NCBI GenBank assembly: GCA_028689675.1
Contig: JAQVCS010000002.1
Location: 62,001-126,000 of the forward strand
Reading direction: 5' to 3'
DNA from: Desulfovibrionaceae bacterium
GTDB taxonomy: Bacteria; Desulfobacterota; Desulfovibrionia; Desulfovibrionales; Desulfovibrionaceae
Length of the DNA: 64,000 bases
Shown here: piece by piece, positions 44,403 through 52,298 of the stretch
Layout: every line of letters begins with the position of its first letter
How positions within the stretch are numbered: the first letter of the stretch is position 1
Position numbers and translations under genes: made by a program
Notes under the pieces: model-generated
Told to the model about the DNA's origin: nothing
Seen by the model: only the letters and a program-made list of their open reading frames with translations
Databases searched by the model: none

Positions 44403-45985
44403 AAGGGCGTCCATAGGGCGGCAAGGCGGGCAGCAAGCTCGCTGCTGTCTTTTTGCCTTAATGTTATGAGGTGATTATACAATTTTTGCGCCTGCATGGC
44501 CAATGCCGCTGTGTCACTGTCATTGGCAAGGCAATAGTTGGCCTGCTTGGCCTTACGTTCTTCTGGCCATTGCCAAGCTTCAATTTGGGCAGCATAGTCG
44601 GCAGACCAGCCCCGCGTGGCGGCAAGGCGAGCATGGCGCAATGCCAAGGGGCAGCATACCACCACCACAAAGGGCTCGACCGCGGGGGCACTTGCCGCCT
44701 TGTTCCAGCTTGCTTCATAATACAGCGGCACTTCGGCCACAGCACTGTGTGCCCCTGCCGCTGCTGCCTGCTGCCAAAAAAGTTCAAGGGCATCGCGCAC
44801 CAAAGTATGCACATAGCTTTCCACCTCGTGGCGGATGTCGGAGCTGTGCTGCATAGCCTCGGCAAGGGCGGGGCGGTTAATTTCGTCTTCTTCTGTCATA
44901 AAGCGTGTGCCAAAGCGCAGGCGCAGAAATTCCCACGCAGCGGCCTTTTTTTCATACAGGCGCTTTACCTCGGCATCGGCGCTGAAAGTGGGCAGGCCAA
45001 GGGCGGCCAAATGGCTGGTCAGGGTGGATTTGCCACAACCAATGTTGCCTGTAATAATCACGCGGCGCAGCCCCTCTGCCAAAGCCAGCGCTGCGGCAGG
45101 CATGTCTGGCGGGGGCGGGCAGCAAAATTCAAGGGGCTGGGCTGTCATTGGGTGGGCAAAGCGTATGCGCCATGCGTGCAGCATTTGCCGTTGAGCACAG
45201 GCCTGCTTTGTGCCGCCATACAGGCTGTCCCCCCACAGGGGGTGACCCAAGTGCGCCATGTGCACGCGTATTTGATGCGTGCGCCCTGTAAAAATGCGCA
45301 CGGCCACCAGCGTGCAGCGGGCATCTGGCGAATGCCACAGCACGCGCCATGCTGTGCGGGCTGCTTTGCCGCCACGGTTTTCGGGCAGCACTGTCATTTT
45401 TACCTTGCTGTGCGGGTCGCGGCCAATGGGTTCTTCTATTTCCCCTTCCTGCGGGGGCAGCCCCTGCACCAAGGCCAAATATTCCTTGCGCACTTCCCTG
45501 CCGGCAAAGGCCTCGCTCAAGCGCAGCCTTGCCACTTCACTTAAAGCCACAACCAGCAGCCCGCTGGTGTCTTTATCAAGCCTGTGCACAATGCCGGGGC
45601 GCAGCCCCTCTTGCTGTGCCAGCTCGGGAAAATGGGCAAGCAACCTGTGCACCAAGGTGCCTTCGGGGCAAGAAGGGCAGGGGTGCACCGTAAGGCCTGC
45701 GGCTTTGTTGACCACCGCAAGGTGGGCATCGTGGTACACTATGGCAAGCTCGCCTTCTTCTGCCTTCAGGCTACTCATGCCCGCAGGGGGCAGCAGGCTG
45801 ATTTTTTGCCCAGCTTTCAGCTTGGTAGCCCCATTGCTGACGGGGCTAGTATCTATAGTACATTGCCCCGCTTCCACAGCTTTTTTTAGTGCAGCGCGGG
45901 AATGCTCTGGTACATGTAGGCTTAAAAAGCGGTCAAGGCGCTGGCCAGCGGCTTCAAGGGGTACGGTAAACAAGAGGTAATCCAT
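44399..45985 (-). CDS. Fusion of 23S rRNA pseudouridine synthase (RluD-like) and dephospho-CoA kinase (CoaE)
   Basis: The 528-residue product joins two enzymes. Residues 1-300 have an S4-like start and an RluA-family domain with the catalytic aspartate D137 in HRLDKDTSGLL and the GRTHQIRVHMAHLGHPL motif. Residues about 308-528 are CoaE: P-loop GNIGCGKS (313-320), a FSADAEVKRLYE segment and the lid region. CoaE performs the last step of coenzyme A synthesis. The frame is continuous with no stop between domains. Both halves keep their key residues, so both are probably active. Confidence 0.9.
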   Translation of the reverse strand: MDYLLFTVPLEAAGQRLDRFLSLHVPEHSRAALKKAVEAGQCTIDTSPVSNGATKLKAGQKISLLPPAGMSSLKAEEGELAIVYHDAHLAVVNKAAGLTVHPCPSCPEGTLVHRLLAHFPELAQQEGLRPGIVHRLDKDTSGLLVVALSEVARLRLSEAFAGREVRKEYLALVQGLPPQEGEIEEPIGRDPHSKVKMTVLPENRGGKAARTAWRVLWHSPDARCTLVAVRIFTGRTHQIRVHMAHLGHPLWGDSLYGGTKQACAQRQMLHAWRIRFAHPMTAQPLEFCCPPPPDMPAAALALAEGLRRVIITGNIGCGKSTLTSHLAALGLPTFSADAEVKRLYEKKAAAWEFLRLRFGTRFMTEEDEINRPALAEAMQHSSDIRHEVESYVHTLVRDALELFWQQAAAAGAHSAVAEVPLYYEASWNKAASAPAVEPFVVVVCCPLALRHARLAATRGWSADYAAQIEAWQWPEERKAKQANYCLANDSDTAALAMQAQKLYNHLITLRQKDSSELAARLAALWTPL

Positions 45986-46045
45986 GCCAATCCTTTACCA
46001 TAAAGACCGCGCCTCATGCACAGGGCAGGGGGCGCGGCAAAGGTC

Positions 46046-47422
46046 TTATTGTTTGTTGCCCGGCAGGGTGGAAAAAGCCCCTATGCGGTCAATAAGCAGC
46101 GAATTATTTTTGCGGTTGGGCAGTTCTTTGCCCGGTTCTGTGGTGGTAATGGCGCAGCGCCCCACCACATGGCGGGCATCGTCATTGCCCTGTTCCACCA
46201 CGCGAATGCCCCACATATTGTGGAACATGACAGGCTGCCCCCACTTGTTGCCCACATATAGGGCAATATGCCCGGGCAGCCAAATGAGGCTGAGGAAGGG
46301 CTTGCCCCCGTGGCGTATGGCTTGTTTTTTTTCATTGGCGCTCAGCCCTTCCAGCGGAACACTTTCACCAGTGCGTTTTTGCCATACAGAATTGCGCGGC
46401 AGCCACAGGCCAAAGGGCGTGAACAAATCGCGCGTGGTGGAAGAGCAGTCCCGCCCGTCCAGCATGCCGCCCCAGCCATAGGGCTGCCCCATCATAACAT
46501 TACCCAATGTGGCCAGAGCACGCGGGGTAATGCGCATGGGCTTAGGAGCAGCCTGTGCCTGTGTAAAGGCCACTTGCCGCAGGGTGGCATTGCCATTTGC
46601 CCCGCGCACGGGCACAAAGAGCCTGAGACCCTCGGGCGAGCGGCGGGCAATGGGGAAGAATGCCCCAATATCTACTGTACCGCGCATGAGCACACCATCC
46701 TGCACAGGCACGTCATCGCTGATGATGGCAGCATAGTTACCAGACTGATAGCTGGCGGCAAAGTTGTCATCCACAAAGGCGCAGTCTGCGGCTGGCACCC
46801 AGCCAGTGGCCATGGGCGTGTCTACCAGCAGCCATTGGCGGTCTTTGCTGATGTGGGTGATAAAGAGCGGTGTGCCCCAGTGCAGTGCGGAATATTGAAA
46901 ATTATCAAAAGGATCGGCCTGCACATTGGGCGTGGGTCTGCTAAAGCTGGGGCGCATGGTGGGCAATTCACGCAAATTAGTTTGCGCTGTGGTAATGCCC
47001 TTTCGTGCCAGCGAAGGGTATGTTTCTAAATGAGCATTGCTGCGTAGGGCATCCCACTCTGCTTTTGTCCAGCGCTCGCCCATTTCTGTATAACCACGCG
47101 GAGAGCCAAACATGCCTGCCACGGCCTTCTTTTTCAGCGAGGCGCGTGTCATGCCCCAAGGGCCAAAGACAATACGGTTAGCGCGTGCGTCTTGAGTAGC
47201 TTGTTCTGCTGGGTCAAGAAGGGCTTTATCAAGGCCAGCAGCTTTGGCAAAGGGCATGAGGTCTTGCGGTATGCTGTTAATATCTTTCAGCGGCTGCATG
47301 TGCGGCAGCAAGCGCGGGGCTTGTGCCTGCCCCGTGTTGCTGGGCGTGGTTTTGCCAGCACAGGCAGTAAGGGCAAAAAAGCAGCAGCATAGCACAAACA
47401 AGCGGCTCATACGAATGGTCAC
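46046..47422 (-). CDS. SH3 / NlpC-P60 cysteine hydrolase lipoprotein
   Basis: The 458-residue lipoprotein (lipobox LTAC, C21) has bacterial SH3 segments (about 135-290) and a C-terminal NlpC/P60 domain with nucleophile C326 (GRDCSSTTRDLF) and H385 (PGHIALYVG). Such enzymes cut peptidoglycan stem peptides between gamma-D-Glu and diaminopimelate. The layout matches SH3-NlpC/P60 lipoproteins known in Desulfovibrio. Start GTG 47422 follows GAGGG at 8 bases; the next ATG (47410) has no site. It is 27 bases downstream of the DUF2156 gene. Confidence 0.87.
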   Translation of the reverse strand: MTIRMSRLFVLCCCFFALTACAGKTTPSNTGQAQAPRLLPHMQPLKDINSIPQDLMPFAKAAGLDKALLDPAEQATQDARANRIVFGPWGMTRASLKKKAVAGMFGSPRGYTEMGERWTKAEWDALRSNAHLETYPSLARKGITTAQTNLRELPTMRPSFSRPTPNVQADPFDNFQYSALHWGTPLFITHISKDRQWLLVDTPMATGWVPAADCAFVDDNFAASYQSGNYAAIISDDVPVQDGVLMRGTVDIGAFFPIARRSPEGLRLFVPVRGANGNATLRQVAFTQAQAAPKPMRITPRALATLGNVMMGQPYGWGGMLDGRDCSSTTRDLFTPFGLWLPRNSVWQKRTGESVPLEGLSANEKKQAIRHGGKPFLSLIWLPGHIALYVGNKWGQPVMFHNMWGIRVVEQGNDDARHVVGRCAITTTEPGKELPNRKNNSLLIDRIGAFSTLPGNKQ

Positions 47423-47449
47423 GGTGTTTCCCTCTGAAAATAAACAGGG

Positions 47450-48343
47450 TTAGAGTGTTTTTGGCAGCACACGCACAGTATATTTGCGCAAAAAGTCCAC
47501 AGGTAAATAGGTCATTTTTGCTTGGCGCAGACCTTCTTCGTCCAAATCTTGTGCGCGGTTCAACACAGCATAGCCTTCTCCTGCATGGCTGGCAAAGGCC
47601 TGATTCATGCTTTGGTACACGCCGCGAATGCCGTTGCGGCCTTTTTCATAATGCACGCCAAGGCTGTGGCTGTCGAGCTGTTCGCCTACGCTGAAGGCCG
47701 CAATGGTGCCCTCCACATACAAAGCGCCGCCCACAAGGCCGGGTATGGCATCCCAATGCGCAAGCACGCGGTTAATGGCTTCATTTTCTGCCTTGAGCGA
47801 GCTGGAATCATCGCACTCATGCCATTGGCACCATTCGTCTTGTAAAATAAGCACATCTTCGCGCACGGCTTCGGTGAGGGGGCGATAATCCATTGTGCCA
47901 TATTCTTTTATATAGGCATTAACGTGATTTTTCTTTTTATGGAAGCGCTTGCCCGCCAGTTGTGCCAAATCTTCCTGTGCATATAAATATTCCCAATGCC
48001 CGCGTGTTTCTTCAAGCTGCACACGCTCGCCCAGTTCTTGCTGCCACAGCAGGGCAAGCTGCTCGGGCACGCGCACAAAAAGCCCGCCCCGTTCTAATTC
48101 TGGGGCATTTTTCCAGTCTACGGCATGCCAGTTGCCCACAGGCGCCCAGCGCACGGGGGCGGGCACGCTTTGGCAAAGCCAGCATAAGCCATTACTCATG
48201 CGCCATTCAAGCCCAAAATAAAGACCCCAGCCCCAAATGTTGGCAAGGGTGTAATCAATAGAATGCTGCGGCGTAGCCTGCCACAATTCCAAATAGGCAT
48301 CGGCATGGTTCAAAGAAACGGGGGTGTTGATTTGCGGAATCAT
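47450..48343 (-). CDS. DUF2156 (phosphatidylglycerol lysyltransferase C-terminal-like) protein
   Basis: The 297-residue soluble protein resembles DUF2156, a GNAT-like fold shared with the MprF catalytic domain. Features include a KRFHKKKNHVNAYIKEYG segment (about 130-148) and a C-terminal YEKGRNGIRGVYQSMNQAFA region followed by LNRAQDLDEEGLRQAK. No membrane helices are present, unlike MprF, so it may transfer an aminoacyl group to a different acceptor. ATG 48343 lies after AAGGATATGTT. It sits between the MATE gene and the NlpC/P60 gene. Confidence 0.78.
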   Translation of the reverse strand: MIPQINTPVSLNHADAYLELWQATPQHSIDYTLANIWGWGLYFGLEWRMSNGLCWLCQSVPAPVRWAPVGNWHAVDWKNAPELERGGLFVRVPEQLALLWQQELGERVQLEETRGHWEYLYAQEDLAQLAGKRFHKKKNHVNAYIKEYGTMDYRPLTEAVREDVLILQDEWCQWHECDDSSSLKAENEAINRVLAHWDAIPGLVGGALYVEGTIAAFSVGEQLDSHSLGVHYEKGRNGIRGVYQSMNQAFASHAGEGYAVLNRAQDLDEEGLRQAKMTYLPVDFLRKYTVRVLPKTL

Positions 48344-48352
48344 AACATATCC

Positions 48353-49729
48353 TTATGCGTGAAATGACGTGGCTTTAATGGCAAAGCGTGCCCATGTGCC
48401 CTTGCACACCACAACAAGCATGGTGCAGGCCTGAAGGCTTTGTGAAAACAGCATGGCAACAAAAACACCAGAAGAACTTTGCCAAACATAATGCCCCAGC
48501 ACAAAAGCAAGGGGCAGACGCACTAGCCAAAAAGTAGAACCGTAAACAAGCAGGTTATATCGTGTAGCGCCAGCCCCCACCATAATTCCCCCCATGATGG
48601 TGCTGGCAACGGAAAAGGGCGTGGCAAGCAGGTTATAGCTCAAGTAACTGAAGGTTTGCGCCTGCACGGCAGGCTCTGTGGTAAGAAAGGCCGCAAGCTC
48701 TTGGCGAAAAGGCCACAGCAGGGCAGCCACAAGGCACATGGCAAGCGTGCCATAGCCTGTAAGCTGCAGGCCAAGGCGCTTTGCCTGTTCTGGCTTGCCC
48801 TCCCCAAGGCTGTTGCCCACCAGTACAGCGGCACTCATATTTAGGGCAATGGCTGGCATAAACAAAAAGGCTTCTATGCGCAGGCCTGCGGTAAGGCCAG
48901 CCAAAGCGGCAATGCTTTCGGTGGGCAGCGAGGCCACCACCACATACAGCGTAAGGTAGCCTGTTTGCCACACCACCTGTGCTGCCCCTGCATCACGCGC
49001 CACCTTCAGCAAATAGGGCGCGCCCTTTTTTACCCAGCGCCAGAGGGGCAGATCGCGTTTGTTCAGGTAGCCAGCATAGACAAGCAGGGCACAATTGCCC
49101 AAAGCGCAAACCCAAATGCAGACAAAACTTGTCCAGATAATGCCCATTGCGCCATAGGCTGGCAGCCCAAAATAGCCTAAGCCAAAGCCAAGGTTGCCTA
49201 AAAGATTAAGCAGACAGCCCGCTGCCCCCGTCCACAAGGGCAGCATGACCTGCCTTGTGGCACGAAAAAGCACCCCTGTGCAGGAAAAAATATAATTCCC
49301 CGGCAAGGTCAGCATGGCCACAGCCCACAGGCTGGTGGCCAAGGGTAGCAGGCTTTCGGGCAGCATCACCATGCGCAGGGCAAAGGCAGGAACGCTGCCC
49401 GCTGCCAGTGCCACCAGTAAGCCCAACCCTGTAACCAAAAGCAGCGTCATGGCAATATAGCGCCTTGCCCGCCGCATTTTTTGCGCCCCCATAGATTGGC
49501 TGATGGCGGCCATAGCCCCGCTGGAAACAGCCATGGCAAGCACCTGCAAAAAAAGAGTAACTTGCGAAATCATGCCCAGTGCGGCCTGTGTAGAGCCGTT
49601 AATGCGCCCCGCAGTCCAAATATCGGTCAAGCCAATAAAGAAAATGAAATACATCATGACAATTTGTGGCCATGAAAGCTGCCATATGGCACGCGGGCTG
49701 GTGCGGAGGTCTGGTTTTTTTTCTTGCAT
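48353..49729 (-). CDS. MATE-family multidrug/toxin exporter
   Basis: The 458-residue polytopic protein has about 12 membrane segments in two similar halves, with SWPQIVMMYFIFFIGLTDIW in the first half and SAAVLVGNSLGEGKPEQAKR in the second, as in MATE exporters driven by Na+ or H+. ATG 49729 is chosen for normal family length; the ribosome site is poor and the longer frame opens with TTG, so the start is uncertain. It ends 9 bases before the DUF2156 gene. Confidence 0.87.
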   Translation of the reverse strand: MQEKKPDLRTSPRAIWQLSWPQIVMMYFIFFIGLTDIWTAGRINGSTQAALGMISQVTLFLQVLAMAVSSGAMAAISQSMGAQKMRRARRYIAMTLLLVTGLGLLVALAAGSVPAFALRMVMLPESLLPLATSLWAVAMLTLPGNYIFSCTGVLFRATRQVMLPLWTGAAGCLLNLLGNLGFGLGYFGLPAYGAMGIIWTSFVCIWVCALGNCALLVYAGYLNKRDLPLWRWVKKGAPYLLKVARDAGAAQVVWQTGYLTLYVVVASLPTESIAALAGLTAGLRIEAFLFMPAIALNMSAAVLVGNSLGEGKPEQAKRLGLQLTGYGTLAMCLVAALLWPFRQELAAFLTTEPAVQAQTFSYLSYNLLATPFSVASTIMGGIMVGAGATRYNLLVYGSTFWLVRLPLAFVLGHYVWQSSSGVFVAMLFSQSLQACTMLVVVCKGTWARFAIKATSFHA

Positions 49730-49899
49730 AGTCTGGTGTGCATAAGGGGTATGCTGTTTTCCCCCAATGTCCTTTATTGATGCACTGGCTGTGCTGTTTA
49801 TGGGTGCACGGCACAAAATGTATGAACATAGGTAGGCACTGTTGCGCCAAGGTCAAGCCTGAGCGGGCAAAGGGCGGGCACGGGACAGTGCCAGAATGA

Positions 49900-49933
49900 A
49901 ATGAGCCAGTCTTGCGGGGTGCAAGCTGGCTCA
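49900..49933 (-). terminator. Probable terminator after lysA
   Basis: GAGCCAG/CTGGCTC and CTTGC/GCAAG arms form a stem with one bulge around GGGG, 52 bases beyond the lysA stop. The following T content on the minus strand is modest (CATTTCATT). Confidence 0.5.
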
Positions 49934-49985
49934 AGTATGCTTTGCGGCACAAAAAAGCAAGGGGATTATGTCACAAAAGCACTTT

Positions 49986-51278
49986 TTATACTCGGGAAGG
50001 GTAAGAAAGCCCCTCATACCCACGCATAAGGTCATTGATGTTTTCGCGGCGGCGTATAAGCTGGGCTGTGCCTTGAGCAGTAATAAGCACCTCTGCTGGG
50101 CGCAGACGCTGATTGTATGGGGAAGCCATGGTATAGCCATAAGCGCCCGCATCCAGCACACCCACAAGGTCGTCTTCGTGCATTTCGGGCAGCAGGCGGT
50201 TTTTTGCTAAAATATCGCCACTTTCGCAAATGTTGCCCACCACGGTTTGGGGCATGGGCTGGCGCGGGCTGGCATCGTGCCCACGATAAATTTCTATATC
50301 GTGGAAGGAATCATACATAGCGGGGCGCACCAGCACATTAAAGCCTATATCTGTGCCCACATAGCGGTTTTCGCCATTGTTTTTTACCGCATGCACTCTG
50401 CCCAGCAGCAAGCCGCACTCGGCGGCAATGTAGCGCCCCGGTTCAATATAAAAGCCGCCAGTATAGCCAGTTTTCTCTGTCCATGTTGTAATGAGCTCAT
50501 GCAGGCTTGTGCCCAGAGCGGCAATATCCAGCGGCTTTTCCCCTTCATATTTGTGGTAGGGAATGCCAAAGCCCCCGCCAAAATCTATGTGGTCAAGCTG
50601 GGCAAAGCGCTCTGGCGGCAGCTGCTCGGCAAGGTGCAGCAAAAAAGCCGCCGCTTCAATGTAGCCTTCGGGCTGCATAAACAAAGAGCCTATATGCTGG
50701 TTCATGCCCGTCATGGTCATGGAATATTTGTCAAGAATGGCAAAAACCTGCTCCATGCAGTCGGGAGTGACGCCAAATTTTGTTTCTTTGCCCGCGGTGA
50801 TGACTTTTTTATGATGCCCTGCGCCTATGCCGGGGTTAAAGCGCACCATAACCCGCCCGCCCACATTGAGCTTGCCGCATTGTTCCAATTGCGAGAGTGA
50901 ATCCACACTGATAAGCAGCCCGCAATCAAGGGCATTTTGCATTTCAGCCGCAGAAATATTGTTTGAAATATAGGTGATGGACTGCTCATCAAAGCCAGCG
51001 GCTTTATTGGCAGCCAGCTCGCCGGGGCTCATAGCGTCTACCACGCAGCCTTCTTCACGAATAATGCGCAGCAAAGCAATATTGGTATTGGCCTTGGCGG
51101 AATAATTGACATGAAAATGGGGGTGACTGGAAAGACCTTTGAGGTCTTGGCAGCGCTGCCGCAAGAGCTTTTCATTGTATACATACAGCGGAGTGCCAAA
51201 ACGGGCGGCCAGCTCTTTTGGGTCTTCTTGCCCAAAAAAGCCAATGCTGTCTGTATAGGAAGAACGTATAGCTGTCAT
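49986..51278 (-). CDS. lysA: Diaminopimelate decarboxylase
   Basis: LysA decarboxylates meso-diaminopimelate to L-lysine with pyridoxal phosphate. The 430-residue protein has the PLP lysine K62 in VNYSAKANTN, the glycine-rich GGGFGIPY phosphate loop, an EPGRYIAAECG motif and the CESGDILAKNRLLP and DAGAYGYTM motifs of the family. ATG 51278 has GAGGT a few bases upstream. It is a single-gene unit here, without dapF or dapB alongside. Confidence 0.95.
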   Translation of the reverse strand: MTAIRSSYTDSIGFFGQEDPKELAARFGTPLYVYNEKLLRQRCQDLKGLSSHPHFHVNYSAKANTNIALLRIIREEGCVVDAMSPGELAANKAAGFDEQSITYISNNISAAEMQNALDCGLLISVDSLSQLEQCGKLNVGGRVMVRFNPGIGAGHHKKVITAGKETKFGVTPDCMEQVFAILDKYSMTMTGMNQHIGSLFMQPEGYIEAAAFLLHLAEQLPPERFAQLDHIDFGGGFGIPYHKYEGEKPLDIAALGTSLHELITTWTEKTGYTGGFYIEPGRYIAAECGLLLGRVHAVKNNGENRYVGTDIGFNVLVRPAMYDSFHDIEIYRGHDASPRQPMPQTVVGNICESGDILAKNRLLPEMHEDDLVGVLDAGAYGYTMASPYNQRLRPAEVLITAQGTAQLIRRRENINDLMRGYEGLSYPSRV

Positions 51279-51474
51279 AAAGACCTCTCACAATAGTGGT
51301 AACAAAAAAGGTAAATAAACATGCAACGTAACGTAAGAGCTGTCAAGTGTTGTGCTGGCTTCTTTCTTTATTTGTAACAAAAATGTAAAAATAAAAATGT
51401 TTTTACGGCTGTGGTACAAGGGGCGCTGTGCAAGGCAGGCCGACTATAAAATAAGGCCATGCGGCGCAAATGCG

Positions 51475-51503
51475 TTGACTTTACACCCAGCCCATGCTCT
51501 GCT
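51475..51503 (+). promoter_or_regulatory. Weak candidate promoter of the FKBP gene
   Basis: TTGACT (51475-51480) is followed after 17 bases by TCTGCT (51498-51503). The -35 box is good and the -10 box poor. It is the best candidate within the 285-base gap upstream of the isomerase gene. Confidence 0.3.
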
Positions 51504-51564
51504 AGGTGACTTTTCCTGTTGCGCTGCAAGGCGCGGCCTATCACTTACCTTTTTGGAGATTATT

Positions 51565-51990
51565 ATGCCGATTAAACAAGGCGATACTGTCAGCGTTCAT
51601 TACACTGGTTCTTTAGATGACGGCACGGTGTTTGATTCTTCGCGCGAGCGTGACCCCCTGAAGTTCACTATGGGCAAAGGGCAGCTTATTGCTGGCTTTG
51701 AAAGCGCTGTTATGGGCAAAGAAGTGGGCGACGTGGTCACCACGCACATTCCCCCCGCTGAAGCCTATGGCGATGCTGATCAGGAAATGATTTTTTCTGT
51801 CAGCATTGATCAGGTGCCCGACCACATCACCCCCACCGTGGGCTTGCCCCTGACGCTGGAAAGCCCCGAAGGCGAGCGCATGGAAGTGACCATTACCGAA
51901 GTGACCGACACTGAAATCACGCTGGATGCCAACCACCCCTTGGCTGGCAAAACGCTGACCTTTGAAATTGAAATTGTGAGCGTAGCCTAG
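51565..51990 (+). CDS. FKBP-type peptidyl-prolyl isomerase, SlyD-like
   Basis: The 141-residue protein has the FKBP start VSVHYTGSLDDGTVFDSS, the QLIAGFESAVMGKEVGD segment, and the insert-in-flap chaperone domain (about 70-125) of SlyD-type proteins. It ends without the His/Cys-rich metal tail of E. coli SlyD. It has no signal peptide, so it is cytoplasmic. ATG 51565 follows TTGGAG. A longer frame from 51352 has no support. It is flanked by terminators, so it is monocistronic. Confidence 0.92.
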   Translation: MPIKQGDTVSVHYTGSLDDGTVFDSSRERDPLKFTMGKGQLIAGFESAVMGKEVGDVVTTHIPPAEAYGDADQEMIFSVSIDQVPDHITPTVGLPLTLESPEGERMEVTITEVTDTEITLDANHPLAGKTLTFEIEIVSVA

Positions 51991-52030
51991 GCCTGTGCTG
52001 CTGTAGGGAGTGCGAGCACTAGGCTTTTTT
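51991..52030 (+). terminator. Terminator of the FKBP gene
   Basis: GCCTGTGCT (51991-51999) pairs with AGCAC (52015-52019) and AGGC (52021-52024), with one bulged T, followed by TTTTTT (52025-52030). It starts directly after the stop codon. Confidence 0.7.
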
Positions 52031-52200
52031 GCCCCTTGGCGGCGTGAGGCTTTAGCTTGTATTCTAGTCGAGCACCATAAGCGTACACTGCCTGCATACC
52101 ACGTTGTGCCTTACCAGCAGACAAAATTCCTGTAGTGTGAACACAGCCTCGTGCTGCTGTCACAGGCAATAAACACAGGCTGTGCCCACAAGGCAAAGCA

Positions 52201-52235
52201 AAGCCCCAAGGTGTGTTCACCTCGGGGCTTTTTTG
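52201..52235 (+). terminator. Second hairpin terminator in the convergent gap
   Basis: AAGCCCC (52201-52207) pairs with GGGGCTT (52223-52229), with inner AGGTG/CACCT pairing. A T-run (52228-52235) follows on the plus strand. A weaker T-rich tail exists on the minus strand, so it may also serve the ModF-like gene. Confidence 0.65.
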
Positions 52236-52298
52236 GTGCTGTCATGCTGTTGTTAGTATGCCGTGGGGCAGTGGGCAAGGGGGGGCAGCGTTTGTGCC

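Larger units (their letters stand above)
51991..52298. other. Convergent intergenic region between the FKBP and ModF-like genes
   Basis: It contains two hairpin terminators (51991-52030 and 52201-52235). In between I see no open frame or RNA gene I can support. Confidence 0.5.

Noticed and set aside
51991..52298. A small structured RNA (SRP- or 6S-like) between the FKBP and ModF-like genes
   Set aside because: None of the conserved cores of these RNAs is visible; the hairpins read as terminators.
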